DNA of 64,000 nucleotides from Burkholderia sp. E7m39. GTDB lineage: Bacteria; Pseudomonadota; Gammaproteobacteria; Burkholderiales; Burkholderiaceae. A program made the translations under genes and the position numbers. Within the stretch, counting starts at the first letter, position 1; each line of letters begins with the position of its first letter. Below, in pieces: positions 46,637 through 54,726 of the stretch. The DNA is taken from NCBI GenBank assembly GCA_001319865.1, contig BBSL01000035.1:1-64000 (forward strand), in the 5' to 3' direction. The notes under the pieces were generated by a model, which did not search any database, had not been told where the DNA came from, and saw nothing but the letters and a program-made list of their open reading frames with translations.

Positions 46637-47257
46637 ATGACGCTCGTTTCTCAAGCTGAATACGCCCGCCGGCTGGACGTTTCGCGCGCTGCGGTGGCGC
46701 AGTGGAAAAAGGCCGGGAGGCTTGTCCTTGATGGAGATATGGTCGACGTGGAGGCGACCGACGCCAAGCTGAAGCGCTATCGACGCGCCGGACTGCCGGA
46801 AATCACGGAACCGACGCAGCCTGTTAAGCGAGGGCGCCCAAGTGTTAAGCACGTCGACGAACTTAACAGCGAGCCGGTGCGCATGAAGTGTGCGGACGTG
46901 ATGCGCCGCCTAGCAGACCTCGACTGGACGCAGACGTTCAAGTGGCACGCCTCTGCACAAGACGAGCGGGCTCGACAGGCCGCCCAGTGCATCGGCTGGC
47001 AGGCCGTGCGCAGCCCCATCCGCGATGACGGGCACTGGGGCGGGTTCCAGTTGCGCATTGCTGCCTATATTGAGGCGCACGGTTTGACCGGGGATGCTGT
47101 ACCGGCTGGCCGAGGGTTCGAGCTTGAAGTGTGGGACGTACTGAAGGAGTGCCGTGACGAACTCGAGCCGATAGACGATGACGACGAGGTAATGGTGCGC
47201 CTGGATCTGCTGCCGTTGCTCGCGCATCCATTCGCCGAGTTCGACAAGCGCCGATAG
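46637..47257 (+). CDS. terminase small subunit-like protein (Nu1 type)
   Basis: A 206-residue protein whose N-terminus (LVSQAEYARRLDVSRAAVAQWKKAGRL then DVEATDAKLKRYR) is the winged-helix DNA-binding part of Nu1/TerS proteins. The rest is helical and acidic. Small terminases recognise the packaging site. No large terminase gene follows. In satellites a private small terminase can redirect helper packaging. Confidence 0.65.
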   Translation: MTLVSQAEYARRLDVSRAAVAQWKKAGRLVLDGDMVDVEATDAKLKRYRRAGLPEITEPTQPVKRGRPSVKHVDELNSEPVRMKCADVMRRLADLDWTQTFKWHASAQDERARQAAQCIGWQAVRSPIRDDGHWGGFQLRIAAYIEAHGLTGDAVPAGRGFELEVWDVLKECRDELEPIDDDDEVMVRLDLLPLLAHPFAEFDKRR

Positions 47258-47452
47258 CGGAAACGAGCCCCAGCGGGCGGTGGGCAAAAACACCCGCAGT
47301 TGCCGACGAAGTGTAAGCGGAACCTCTCCCCGGCCAGCCCTGGGCCCACTCCGAGACGGGCGGCAACATTCCTGCAGGAAAGACCTACTGAGCCGGGTTG
47401 TGGGCTGTATCGTCGATACATCAGCGGCGCGCGATCGCATTCAGAGCGTGGC
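47258..47452. other. noncoding remnant behind the terminase-like gene
   Basis: No convincing frame, and no large terminase fragment recognised. Confidence 0.35.
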
Positions 47453-47731
47453 TTAGGAACAGGTGAACTCCATTTCCACCCGTGGATAATTGCCGAGCAC
47501 GAAAGGAGGTTGACTCGTGGTGGTGTGCATGACTTTCAGATCGCTGTTCTTCTTCGAACAAAACACGCGTGCCTCGTCCGTCACCTCGGCGCGTAGGTTG
47601 CCGAGCCCTGAAAAGCCGGTTGCAGCTTGCTTGGTGACAAAATATGTACCGCTTCCCTCGTCCACGACACCCGAATCAGACGCACACGCAGACAGCAGCG
47701 CCACCATCCCCGCGCAAACCAATCTCTTCAT
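47453..47731 (-). CDS. small lipoprotein
   Basis: A 92-residue lipoprotein: MKRLVCAGMVALLSACASDS has a signal with lipobox LLSAC (Cys16). The mature part has a beta-rich pattern ending in MEFTCS. One of four small secreted or membrane proteins on the minus strand of the island's right half. Function unknown. Confidence 0.7.
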   Translation of the reverse strand: MKRLVCAGMVALLSACASDSGVVDEGSGTYFVTKQAATGFSGLGNLRAEVTDEARVFCSKKNSDLKVMHTTTSQPPFVLGNYPRVEMEFTCS

Positions 47732-47934
47732 TTTGCCCCCGGTCTTTTTGATAATCGGGCGCATTCTATCGGTTCGGCCGGCCCAGGCCAAGCGCAGCCG
47801 CCCGATCATACCCGGCGTTCTTGATCTTGCTCCAATTCAGCGAGAGAGTGACGCCGACAGCCCCCCCCACCTGAGGCTCTGACCAAGCCACGACCAAAGC
47901 GGCTGTCCGTCTTCAATGTAAAAGTAAAGCCAAG

Positions 47935-48147
47935 ATGAGTGCCATCATTCTCGAATCCGTACTGACCTGCCCGCACTGTGGCTTTGCCAGGCAGGAAACC
48001 ATGCCCATTGATGTATGCCAGTTCTACTACGAGTGTTCGAACTGCAAGGCACTGTTGCGCCCAAAGTTTGGCGATTGTTGCGTGTTCTGCTCGTTCGGTT
48101 CTGTGCCGTGTCCGTCGATCCAGTCGCAACGCGGGTGCTGCACATAG
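47935..48147 (+). CDS. GDCCVxC domain-containing protein
   Basis: A 70-residue cysteine-rich protein: CPHCG near the N-terminus, CSNC, then the family signature GDCCVFCSFGSVPCPS. This family also exists as a selenoprotein; all positions here are Cys codons. It probably binds a thiol-reactive metal or performs thiol redox chemistry. Cargo, since neighbours are unrelated. Confidence 0.85.
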   Translation: MSAIILESVLTCPHCGFARQETMPIDVCQFYYECSNCKALLRPKFGDCCVFCSFGSVPCPSIQSQRGCCT

Positions 48148-48227
48148 CGACCAACTTCTATTCGAAGCACCATTCCTTGTCGGAGAATGGGCGCGACCGG
48201 GGAGTCGCATGCATCAAGTCCGAGGCC

Positions 48228-48467
48228 TCAATCATCCTCGTCAGACCGCCTCACCGGAGCGTGGAGCGGTTGCGTCGTGTCGATCCCGGCCATCTCAAGC
48301 GCTTCGTCGATTACCTCTAGCTCAGGGCTGAAGTTGAGCCGCCATTCCTCGCCCTCGCACCGGATGATGTTGCTGTCGTGAATGACCAGTGTGTACCGGG
48401 CGAGCAGCAGCGCCTCGACGAGCTTGGCCTCGCGCTTGGCTTGGTCGATAAACGTCTGAGTTTTCAT
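48228..48467 (-). CDS. hypothetical protein downstream of imuA
   Basis: A 79-residue acidic protein (MKTQTFIDQAKREAKLVEAL) with GGAGG before ATG 48467. It follows imuA by 45 bp on the same strand and might be in its SOS transcript. No domain recognised; it is not ImuB. Confidence 0.55.
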   Translation of the reverse strand: MKTQTFIDQAKREAKLVEALLLARYTLVIHDSNIIRCEGEEWRLNFSPELEVIDEALEMAGIDTTQPLHAPVRRSDEDD

Positions 48468-48512
48468 CGCGCACCTCCGTCCCGGGGCGGCGCACGAAAC
48501 GCACCCGATTCG

Positions 48513-49220
48513 TCAGGCGTGAACGTCGTCCGTGACTTGGATATCTCGGGCATTCGGCGCGATCGCGCGGCGAGTGCGGCCGTAAGGGCTGACTAGCACT
48601 GGTCCCGGTTGCAGATGCAAGTTTAGTGCGCCTTCAAAGCGAGGGCCCTTCCGTTTCAGGATCTCTACGGACGCGCCGCTCTCCGCTGGCCGCACGGAAA
48701 CCCTCAGTTCTGCTGGCGACGCGTCGCGCGCCTCGCTCAGATGGCGCATGACGAAAAACAGTGCATTGCCGGATCGGGCCGAAAGGTGCAGCCGACGCAG
48801 CGAGTCAGCGCGCGCGTGTTTGAGCCAGAGCATGATGGCCGCGCACGTGCCAGCCTGTAGCGTCTGCTCCGCCGACCAAAGCTGGTCGGGGGTGCTCTTC
48901 GCGCGGATTAGAACGAGTCGGTCAGGCGACACGCCTGCATAGGCGAAGCCGTGCGCCGATGGGTCCGCGGGTGGATTGATCAGCAGGATCGGGCCCGACA
49001 ATTTCGACAGTACAGGCGTTAGCAGGCGTATCTCCCCGCACCCGTTGCTCTGCGTCAGCACTTCTATGAGCGAGCCGATTGGCCAGCCACCGCCCGGCAA
49101 CTCAGCCGACAAGCCCGGATAGCCCGTCTCGACCGCCGAAATGCGGCCGCGCGCGAGCTGCGACGCGCGCCAGAGAGACGGGTGAATGTCTTCGGGTTTG
49201 GGGGCGGGAACGCTCATCAT
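48513..49220 (-). CDS. imuA: translesion synthesis-associated protein ImuA
   Basis: A 235-residue ImuA/SulA-RecA-like protein: PSLWRASQLARGRISAVETG, LPGGGWPIGSLIEVL, then GEIRLLTPVLSKLSGPILLINPP. It normally acts with ImuB and DnaE2 in damage-induced mutagenesis. Neither partner gene is here, so this copy is an orphan that may work with chromosomal ImuB/DnaE2. A near-perfect LexA box lies 9 bp upstream of ATG 49220. Confidence 0.88.
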   Translation of the reverse strand: MMSVPAPKPEDIHPSLWRASQLARGRISAVETGYPGLSAELPGGGWPIGSLIEVLTQSNGCGEIRLLTPVLSKLSGPILLINPPADPSAHGFAYAGVSPDRLVLIRAKSTPDQLWSAEQTLQAGTCAAIMLWLKHARADSLRRLHLSARSGNALFFVMRHLSEARDASPAELRVSVRPAESGASVEILKRKGPRFEGALNLHLQPGPVLVSPYGRTRRAIAPNARDIQVTDDVHA

Positions 49221-49228
49221 GATTTGCG

Positions 49229-49248
49229 TACTGTATGGATATACAGTA
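49229..49248 (-). promoter_or_regulatory. LexA (SOS) box of imuA
   Basis: CTGT-N8-ACAG with flanking TA on both sides (CTGT at 49231, ACAG ending 49246). Apart from the inner bases it equals the textbook consensus. Confidence 0.88.
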
Positions 49249-49474
49249 GTCTAGCCGATCGAAGTCGGGAAGTGCTCCGGCTTTCGCGCAGTTCTGATGA
49301 GGCATTCGGTTTGCTCCGCTGCTATGCCGCCTCGTCGCCCTCGCGCGCTGCACAAACCGAGGTTGTCAGGGGCGAAGGACTGACTAAAATGCGTTGATGC
49401 AAAGAAGCCGCAAAGGCCGATTCCTTCAGAAGTAACAGTCAGTGTCGTGACGTTCCAATTCTTGGAGGCGTGCC

Positions 49475-49996
49475 ATGACGTGCCTGAACGAAAGGATCGC
49501 TGGCGTAGTATTTTTTGTGATGAGTGGGTATGCGTTCGCGGGTGGCCCCTTAGTCAACTCGCCCGAAACAATGACAGTGGCGAGTATAGAGCGTATGCCC
49601 ATGGAACTTGGTTCGCCCATTCCGCAACCGTTGTCTTATCTGCACCGGTATGAAATGGAATTTCAGGCAACTCAAGGGCGGCCGTCTTACGCGCAAGTTG
49701 AAGGCTTCTATAGCGCACAGGTAATGCACGAGTTTCGACTTGGCACGGCGAACCTGCCACAAATTCCTACGCCGCCTTTACCACAGCACGCATCAGAATT
49801 TTTACCTGCCGGCCAATCGACGGCGCCGCAACTCTCTATCGTCGAGTTGCCGAACCCGACTCTTGTGCTCCATGCCCAACCGCAGCGAAGGCTCTCGTTG
49901 ACGGTCGACGATTGGGTCTTTTCTGGCACAGCGCGTGTGGCGGCTCTTGGTGCCCGCAGTACCGGCGCGACATTATCTGTTCGGCACGGCTTTTAA
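49475..49996 (+). CDS. secreted hypothetical protein
   Basis: A 173-residue protein with a Sec signal (ERIAGVVFFVMSGYAFAGG, cleavage after AFA near residue 22). The mature part is Pro/Gln-rich with no recognised domain. GGAGG precedes the ATG. Probably island cargo. Confidence 0.6.
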   Translation: MTCLNERIAGVVFFVMSGYAFAGGPLVNSPETMTVASIERMPMELGSPIPQPLSYLHRYEMEFQATQGRPSYAQVEGFYSAQVMHEFRLGTANLPQIPTPPLPQHASEFLPAGQSTAPQLSIVELPNPTLVLHAQPQRRLSLTVDDWVFSGTARVAALGARSTGATLSVRHGF

Positions 49997-50193
49997 TCCG
50001 GCGTAAGTGGTTACGTTCGGTCGACCGGGATTCAAGATCGTTGCATGAGATTCGGCGTTCGTGTCGGCGAAAAAGAGCCGGACACCGCAGCGTCCGGCCG
50101 ACAAGGGTTCTGGCATTTCCGAGGGCCTACACCAGAACCTGAGAGACTCCAATTATGTCATGCAACGAGCATAATATGATCGGAGGTGCGGAC

Positions 50194-50418
50194 ATGTACG
50201 ACCGGGACGCTGAACTACGGGAGTTGGCAACTGCGAATGTTCATGTCCGACAAGCGGTTGCGCGCGTCGCCGAACAGGCCGCACGTGTGCGGAACATGAA
50301 AACGATGAATGTAGACGCCTCGCTGGCGGAGGCTATCTTGCTCAATATGCAACAAAGTCTCGAGGCCATGGAGTCGCACCGCCAATTCATCGAGCAACGG
50401 CTGAGAGGTTCAGACTAG
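50194..50418 (+). CDS. small helical hypothetical protein
   Basis: A 74-residue mostly helical protein (MYDRDAELRELATANVHVRQ). I chose ATG 50194 because GGAGG lies 7 bases upstream; an upstream ATG at 50155 is less likely. Function unknown. Confidence 0.6.
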   Translation: MYDRDAELRELATANVHVRQAVARVAEQAARVRNMKTMNVDASLAEAILLNMQQSLEAMESHRQFIEQRLRGSD

Positions 50419-50539
50419 CACCCGACACGACGGTTCTGGCTGGGGGATGCATGCATGCGAAAGCGTCACGAATTACCTGCACGTCCGCGGGAATCTGAAA
50501 CAGAACGTCAGGAAAGACGCCTTCGGGCGGCTTTTTCGT

Positions 50540-50893
50540 TTACTGCCCGAACTTCAATCGGAACGCCCTCGCCGCGCAAACGTCGTGAATGCCGCGGACG
50601 GTCGGCGAACGGTAATCCAACTGCCAGCCATCGGTGAACAGCTTGGCAAGTTCCTCAGAATCTCGCGGCGGGTCGATCGCCCATATAGTTGACGCAAGCT
50701 CTACGGACACTTTGCGCAGGCGCGCACTTTCGAACCAATTCGGCGATGCGCCATTAGCGCGCGACCAGACCCGTGCTGATTCGACAAAGTGATCCGTTCG
50801 CAGCCAGTCGCCTGTCCTTGCGCGGGCGATGAGCTGTGCAACGACAAGGTGGCAGAGCATTTCGGCGCGCGCCTCGTCATCGAATGTTCGCAT
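50540..50893 (-). CDS. hypothetical protein
   Basis: A 117-residue protein (MRTFDDEARAEMLCHLVVAQ). It starts one base after the stop of the zinc-ribbon gene, so the two form a coupled pair. No domain recognised. Confidence 0.55.
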   Translation of the reverse strand: MRTFDDEARAEMLCHLVVAQLIARARTGDWLRTDHFVESARVWSRANGASPNWFESARLRKVSVELASTIWAIDPPRDSEELAKLFTDGWQLDYRSPTVRGIHDVCAARAFRLKFGQ

Positions 50894-50894
50894 G

Positions 50895-51140
50895 TCAATC
50901 GTCGATAGGCACGTTGTATTGCGCTCGACAGGCGGGACAAACGACAGACTCGAATTTGCCTTGTGCGGACAATGGCATCAGAGGCTGCTCTTCGCCCGCG
51001 AGAAAGCAGACGGGGCAAGGGAACGCCTCGTGCGACCGTAGGTTGTGCCATCGGTCGACGAAGCGCTGGATGTCCATCGGTGTCGTACCGATCGATTCGA
51101 GGTGGTCGAGCAGGACATGGAACAAGGCGGGATTCTGCAT
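50895..51140 (-). CDS. small zinc-ribbon hypothetical protein
   Basis: An 81-residue protein with two CxxC pairs (PCPVCFLAG, VVCPACRAQY), a zinc ribbon. ATG 51140 follows GGAGG; the longer frame from 51185 is less likely. Coupled to the next gene. Confidence 0.6.
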   Translation of the reverse strand: MQNPALFHVLLDHLESIGTTPMDIQRFVDRWHNLRSHEAFPCPVCFLAGEEQPLMPLSAQGKFESVVCPACRAQYNVPIDD

Positions 51141-51590
51141 GTCGCCTCCATGGGCGGTATGCGAACATGTTACCCGGACACGCACAACGAAGTGGCGTCT
51201 ACTTGCCGCGGTGGACGCAGCCGGCGACTCTCGCCGCTACGTCCTCATTTTGATCCTCCAGAACCTCCGCGGCGCCGCACCAAATAGGGATGCGTCAGGG
51301 CTTAACTGCTGCCTTCGACTCTGCGTCGTGCAGGCAAGAGCTTCACGAAAAAAGCCCGCCGACAGGGGCGGGCTGAATGACGCCGCTCAGACGTCAAAGG
51401 ACCAATCCAGCGTCACTCTAGCGGTTGCGCGCCTGAACCCATGCGCGCCAGCGAACTATCGGCGTGTCGAAGCCTCTTTTTTCTTTACGTGACGCCAAGC
51501 CGCGAACAATGCGCAAACATGGCATCTTTTTAATGGATTGCCTACTGGCGTGTGGGCCTATGCTATTTAGCGAGCTGTTTCAAAACCTTC
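51141..51590. other. 450-bp region without a gene
   Basis: No convincing frame. It contains a minus-strand hairpin-plus-T-run element (listed) and a possible minus-strand -10 TAGAGT near 51415, so a short untranslated RNA is possible. Confidence 0.3.
51349..51377 (-). terminator. intrinsic terminator, minus strand
   Basis: AGCCCGCC..GGGCGGGCT stem with A run on its left, which is a T run on the minus strand. No minus-strand gene ends here, so it may close a small RNA. Confidence 0.6.
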
Positions 51591-51711
51591 TTGCAGTATT
51601 TTTCGGACAAGATTATGCTTCAACCGTCACGTAGACAAACGTGACCGGGTTTGGCGACCTGATAAGCAAAAGGCGCAAAGAAGCCGCGCCGTCGTAGACC
51701 CGCGGCTTTTC
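51591..51711 (+). promoter_or_regulatory. promoter and terminated leader of C4-like locus 2
   Basis: TTGCAG-17-TATGCT (51591-51619), then hairpin GTCACGT..ACGTGAC (51626-51645) and terminator AAGCCGCG..CGCGGCTT plus T run (51681-51711). Same order as in locus 1. Confidence 0.65.
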
Positions 51712-51721
51712 TATTTGCGTT

Positions 51722-51826
51722 CGCCTTCGCGCGCCTTCAATGGGCGGGCCTGGGCGGGGAGACCTTCGGGTCTGCCGGTTCCCTTTTGCACCGGTTCGCC
51801 AACCCTGTCCAGTGCCCGCCCGCCAT
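51722..51826 (+). ncRNA. C4-like antisense RNA, locus 2
   Basis: Closing helix GGGCGGGC (51742-51749) with GCCCGCCC (51814-51821), hairpin GAGACC-TTCG-GGTCT, and CCGGT..ACCGG hairpin. It differs from locus 1 by paired changes in the stems, which supports the RNA structure. Confidence 0.65.
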
Positions 51827-51877
51827 CCCCACTTCCAAACAATCATGGCCGGCGGATAACAACAATCCGAACCAGGA

Positions 51878-52165
51878 ATGACCATGAACCAGGAAATAAG
51901 TAGTACTCAAGAAAAGTCGGGCGGAACAAACATCAAGAGCATTCCCAGCCTCACGAAACGAGCAGCCGACGAACTGTCCTATGCGACAGTTGCACTCCAG
52001 CGCGCGGGCGCCATCTTCGAAGCAATCGAGAAAGCGGCCGGCACTGGCCTCTCAATGGACACCGTATTCCTGCTAGCCCAGTCAGGTGTCGAGATGACCG
52101 GCTATCAGGCCGAACGCGCCGAGTCGGAGTGCGATTTCTTCCGGGGGGTGGCGAGCCATGCTTAA
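51878..52165 (+). CDS. hypothetical protein downstream of C4-like RNA 2
   Basis: A 95-residue protein (MTMNQEISSTQEKSGGTNIK). Central helices (SYATVALQRAGAIFEAIEKA). The position behind the RNA parallels the gene at 37193. Function unknown. Confidence 0.6.
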   Translation: MTMNQEISSTQEKSGGTNIKSIPSLTKRAADELSYATVALQRAGAIFEAIEKAAGTGLSMDTVFLLAQSGVEMTGYQAERAESECDFFRGVASHA

Positions 52166-52643
52166 GCGTAAAACCAATCTCCCGTCCGACTATCACCGCC
52201 TCGAGGGTATGCACTTTCTCGCGGCCGGCAAAGAAACCTTGGCGGGCCCGTTCGCGACTAGTACTGAAGCCTTCCGAGCAAAAGACGAACTGTTTCCGAA
52301 CGGCAGGCATCCGGAAAGTGGAGCGCGCGTCGATGTCGCGTATTACCCGACACGGAAACAACTCCGCAAGCACGAGAGACAGGATCGTGCTCTAGCGGCC
52401 TTTCATGTCACGTATTGGCAGGTGGTGGTTGATCGGAAGACGGAGCACGGCAAGCAGATTGGCGCCCCTCTCTCCAAGATGTTCGCGACGCGCCAGGAGT
52501 GCCGCAAAGCCCTTGCGCAAATCAAGGGGGGCAATCCGCGCGCCTATATGGGCGGCGGAACCTATTTGTTTAACTGGAGAAGCCCCAAAGACATCGAAAC
52601 ACGTAAGTGGATGCTCGACAAGATCCGCGGCATCGCAGCGTAA
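52158..52643 (+). CDS. hypothetical protein
   Basis: A 161-residue basic protein (MLKRKTNLPSDYHRLEGMHF) overlapping the previous gene by 8 bases, followed by a good terminator. No domain recognised. Confidence 0.6.
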   Translation: MLKRKTNLPSDYHRLEGMHFLAAGKETLAGPFATSTEAFRAKDELFPNGRHPESGARVDVAYYPTRKQLRKHERQDRALAAFHVTYWQVVVDRKTEHGKQIGAPLSKMFATRQECRKALAQIKGGNPRAYMGGGTYLFNWRSPKDIETRKWMLDKIRGIAA

Positions 52644-52662
52644 GAGGTCAGCGCTGAAGCAG

Positions 52663-52690
52663 AAACGGCCCTTGCATGGGCCGTTTTGCT
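52663..52690 (+). terminator. rho-independent terminator
   Basis: AAACGGCCC (52663-52671) pairs with GGGCCGTTT (52678-52686), followed by T-rich sequence. Confidence 0.85.
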
Positions 52691-52720
52691 TTTGCGCCAT
52701 CTAAAAGAGCATGATCACGC

Positions 52721-53005
52721 TTATGCACGCTTACACGCGACGATGAGATTGCGAGTGATGAGAGGGCCGTAGCCTGTCGCCGTCGCAGTGGTGTCGCGGT
52801 CGATCACGTCATAGCCTGCCGGACACGATTGCGCAGCGGCCTTGTAGCATTTCGCCCAACTTTCTGCAGATCCGTTGCAGGAGATCGAAAAACCGTTTCT
52901 GCCGTCGCCGGTCTGCATCGGCTCGACACGTGCAGCGCACCCAATGAGCGTCACTGCCGCCAAACTCACCGTTATGACGCTGCGCATCTTCCCGCTTCGA
53001 AACAT
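52721..53005 (-). CDS. small lipoprotein
   Basis: A 94-residue lipoprotein: signal SVITVSLAAVTLIGC with lipobox LIGC near residue 23. The mature part has two further cysteines (SCNGSAESWAKCYKAAAQSC). ATG 53005 follows GAGGT. Function unknown; it shares strand and character with the two neighbouring secreted genes. Confidence 0.65.
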   Translation of the reverse strand: MFRSGKMRSVITVSLAAVTLIGCAARVEPMQTGDGRNGFSISCNGSAESWAKCYKAAAQSCPAGYDVIDRDTTATATGYGPLITRNLIVACKRA

Positions 53006-53111
53006 GGTCACCTCAATTTTGGACAAACCATGTTCAACGGCAACTCAAGAATATTCTTGAGAGGCGCCGGCGCTATGCGTAGGCGCGTTCTGCTTCCATG
53101 AAACGGATCGC

Positions 53112-53402
53112 CTAGCCCTGGGCGACGCAAGCATCGTAAAAGAATTTCCGCGTACGGTCGGGAGTCATCGCCTTAAGACCAGGCTCGTTGTAAATCTTGT
53201 GAATCAGCGCAGTTGCGGCGACAAGCTGGGCATTGTCCTGAATGCTCTGCCCGACAAATTTGCCGACCCTGTCTTCGTCAAGTCCGCTTTCACGCATACC
53301 TGCGATCGTCTGGGCAAACTCGGCGACACTCGAGCAGCCTTCAGCGTGGGCGGCAAACGGCAACACTAGCGCGGCTACCGCAGCGAAAATCATTCTTTTC
53401 AT
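53112..53402 (-). CDS. secreted hypothetical protein
   Basis: A 96-residue protein with a signal peptide (MKRMIFAAVAALVLPFAAHA) and two cysteines in the mature chain (first after cleavage, second near the C-terminus), possibly one disulfide. No domain recognised. Confidence 0.65.
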   Translation of the reverse strand: MKRMIFAAVAALVLPFAAHAEGCSSVAEFAQTIAGMRESGLDEDRVGKFVGQSIQDNAQLVAATALIHKIYNEPGLKAMTPDRTRKFFYDACVAQG

Positions 53403-53738
53403 TTTCTTACCCCGTGGTTGGACCGTCGGACCTAGCGTGCGTCAGCGAATACTGGGGCAATAACCTGCGATTGGTCAATTGGTGGACCTAGCGCCCCTTC
53501 TCGCAAACGGCCTGCGGTGACCGACGCTTCAGCCACGTGACTGAAGCCGAATCCGTCCGGTCACCGCGAAACCCGCGCCAGCATTGGAAGGTGACTGAGT
53601 GACCGGAGCACACGTTATTCCCGCCAATTACCCGTCGATACCCATAACTAAGGATTTCACATTGTCTGCAGCGGGTGTCCCGAAATCGGGACGTGCAACG
53701 CGCGTGGACGCGATGCAACGCAAGGCATCGATCACTGC
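53403..53738. other. 336-bp region without a gene
   Basis: Short frames only, no ribosome sites or protein-like composition. Confidence 0.3.
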
Positions 53739-54272
53739 TCAGCCCGGCAGCCGGCCTTCACGGACCCGGACGTCGAGCACTGTCTTGTTATCGGAGGCCA
53801 TGTCGCATTCATAGGTGACGGGCGTATAGGCGCCGAATCCATTCTGGAATTCTGCCTTGTCGCCGATATAGGTGATCTCGCCGGTCGCCTGGTCGGCCCA
53901 GCGAAACCGGCTGAACTTCAATTCGAACGTCCCGTCCGTCCAGCGTACACTGTGGCTGGCCATACGCTCGACATGATCTTTGCAGTACACGCTGGCGCCC
54001 ACGATGCCCTTGTCGCCAAGGCACTGCAGATCATCCTTTTTGCATTCTTCGGTTTTCGGAGCGGGCGCGCTGTTTCTGCTGGACTTGTCGTCCGAATGAC
54101 CGCCCGACAGCGCGCCGATGACAACGAACACGGCGACGATGCCGAATATCACTGGCAGGCAGCCGGTCTTGCCCTTCGGCTTCGCTAGCTTGAGCGGAGC
54201 ACCACACTTCACGCACGCCGCGGCCTTATCGCTTATCTCTGTGCCGCACTCCCGGCACTTTATTAGAGCCAT
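53739..54272 (-). CDS. zinc-ribbon membrane protein
   Basis: A 177-residue protein. The N-terminal zinc ribbon (CRECGTEISDKAAACVKCG) is followed by one membrane helix (LPVIFGIVAVFVVIGAL, about 40-56) and an extracytoplasmic domain. This zinc-ribbon/TM architecture is widespread in bacteria; function unknown. Confidence 0.75.
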   Translation of the reverse strand: MALIKCRECGTEISDKAAACVKCGAPLKLAKPKGKTGCLPVIFGIVAVFVVIGALSGGHSDDKSSRNSAPAPKTEECKKDDLQCLGDKGIVGASVYCKDHVERMASHSVRWTDGTFELKFSRFRWADQATGEITYIGDKAEFQNGFGAYTPVTYECDMASDNKTVLDVRVREGRLPG

Positions 54273-54523
54273 TTTGTTCTCTCAGCACTTTTCTTGTTGG
54301 ACTTTTGCGTTTGCATCGTAATTGGCACGGCAGCAAACTGTGCGGCGTACTGTACCTGGTATCAACTGCGGAAAGCAATCCCCTGCGCCAGCCGGAAAAC
54401 ATAGCCGGGACCTGCGTGCGGCGATCCCGCAAGGCGACTGCGGATCAGCGAAAACTGTCTTAACGGCAAAATCGTCGACTAGCTTAAGAGGGGGCGCCGG
54501 CGCAATCGTTACCGATCTAAGGG

Positions 54524-54633
54524 CATTAGCGACGTTAGCAGCTTTAGCATTAGCAAACCGCCAGGCATCCTCGGTTCAACCATTACCGCTCCGAGTCCGG
54601 CATTAGCAAAATTAGCGACATTAGCGTTAGCAA
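54524..54633 (+). repeat. TTAGC arrays A4 and A5, direct orientation
   Basis: A4: TTAGC at 54526, 54535, 54544, 54550. A5: TTAGC at 54603, 54612, 54621, 54627. Both have 9-9-6 spacing and end in AA, and they lie 77 bp apart (first core to first core). Noncoding. Confidence 0.92.
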
Positions 54634-54699
54634 GGGTTGTCGCCGAGCGACGTGCTATCTATTTGCGCTGGCCTGGGATTAACCCGCGGGGGCACTTTT

Positions 54700-54726
54700 A
54701 GTTTTAAGTACACAAGTTAGTACACA
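54700..54726. repeat. double AGTACACA with 15-bp repeat
   Basis: AGTACACA at 54707 and 54719, the same 12-bp step as before integrase 1. The 15-mer AGTTTTAAGTACACA (54700-54714) recurs perfectly at 56545-56559. Confidence 0.8.

Noticed and set aside
53599-53814. Plus-strand 71-residue frame
   Set aside because: It overlaps the end of the minus-strand zinc-ribbon gene, has no ribosome site and unlikely composition.
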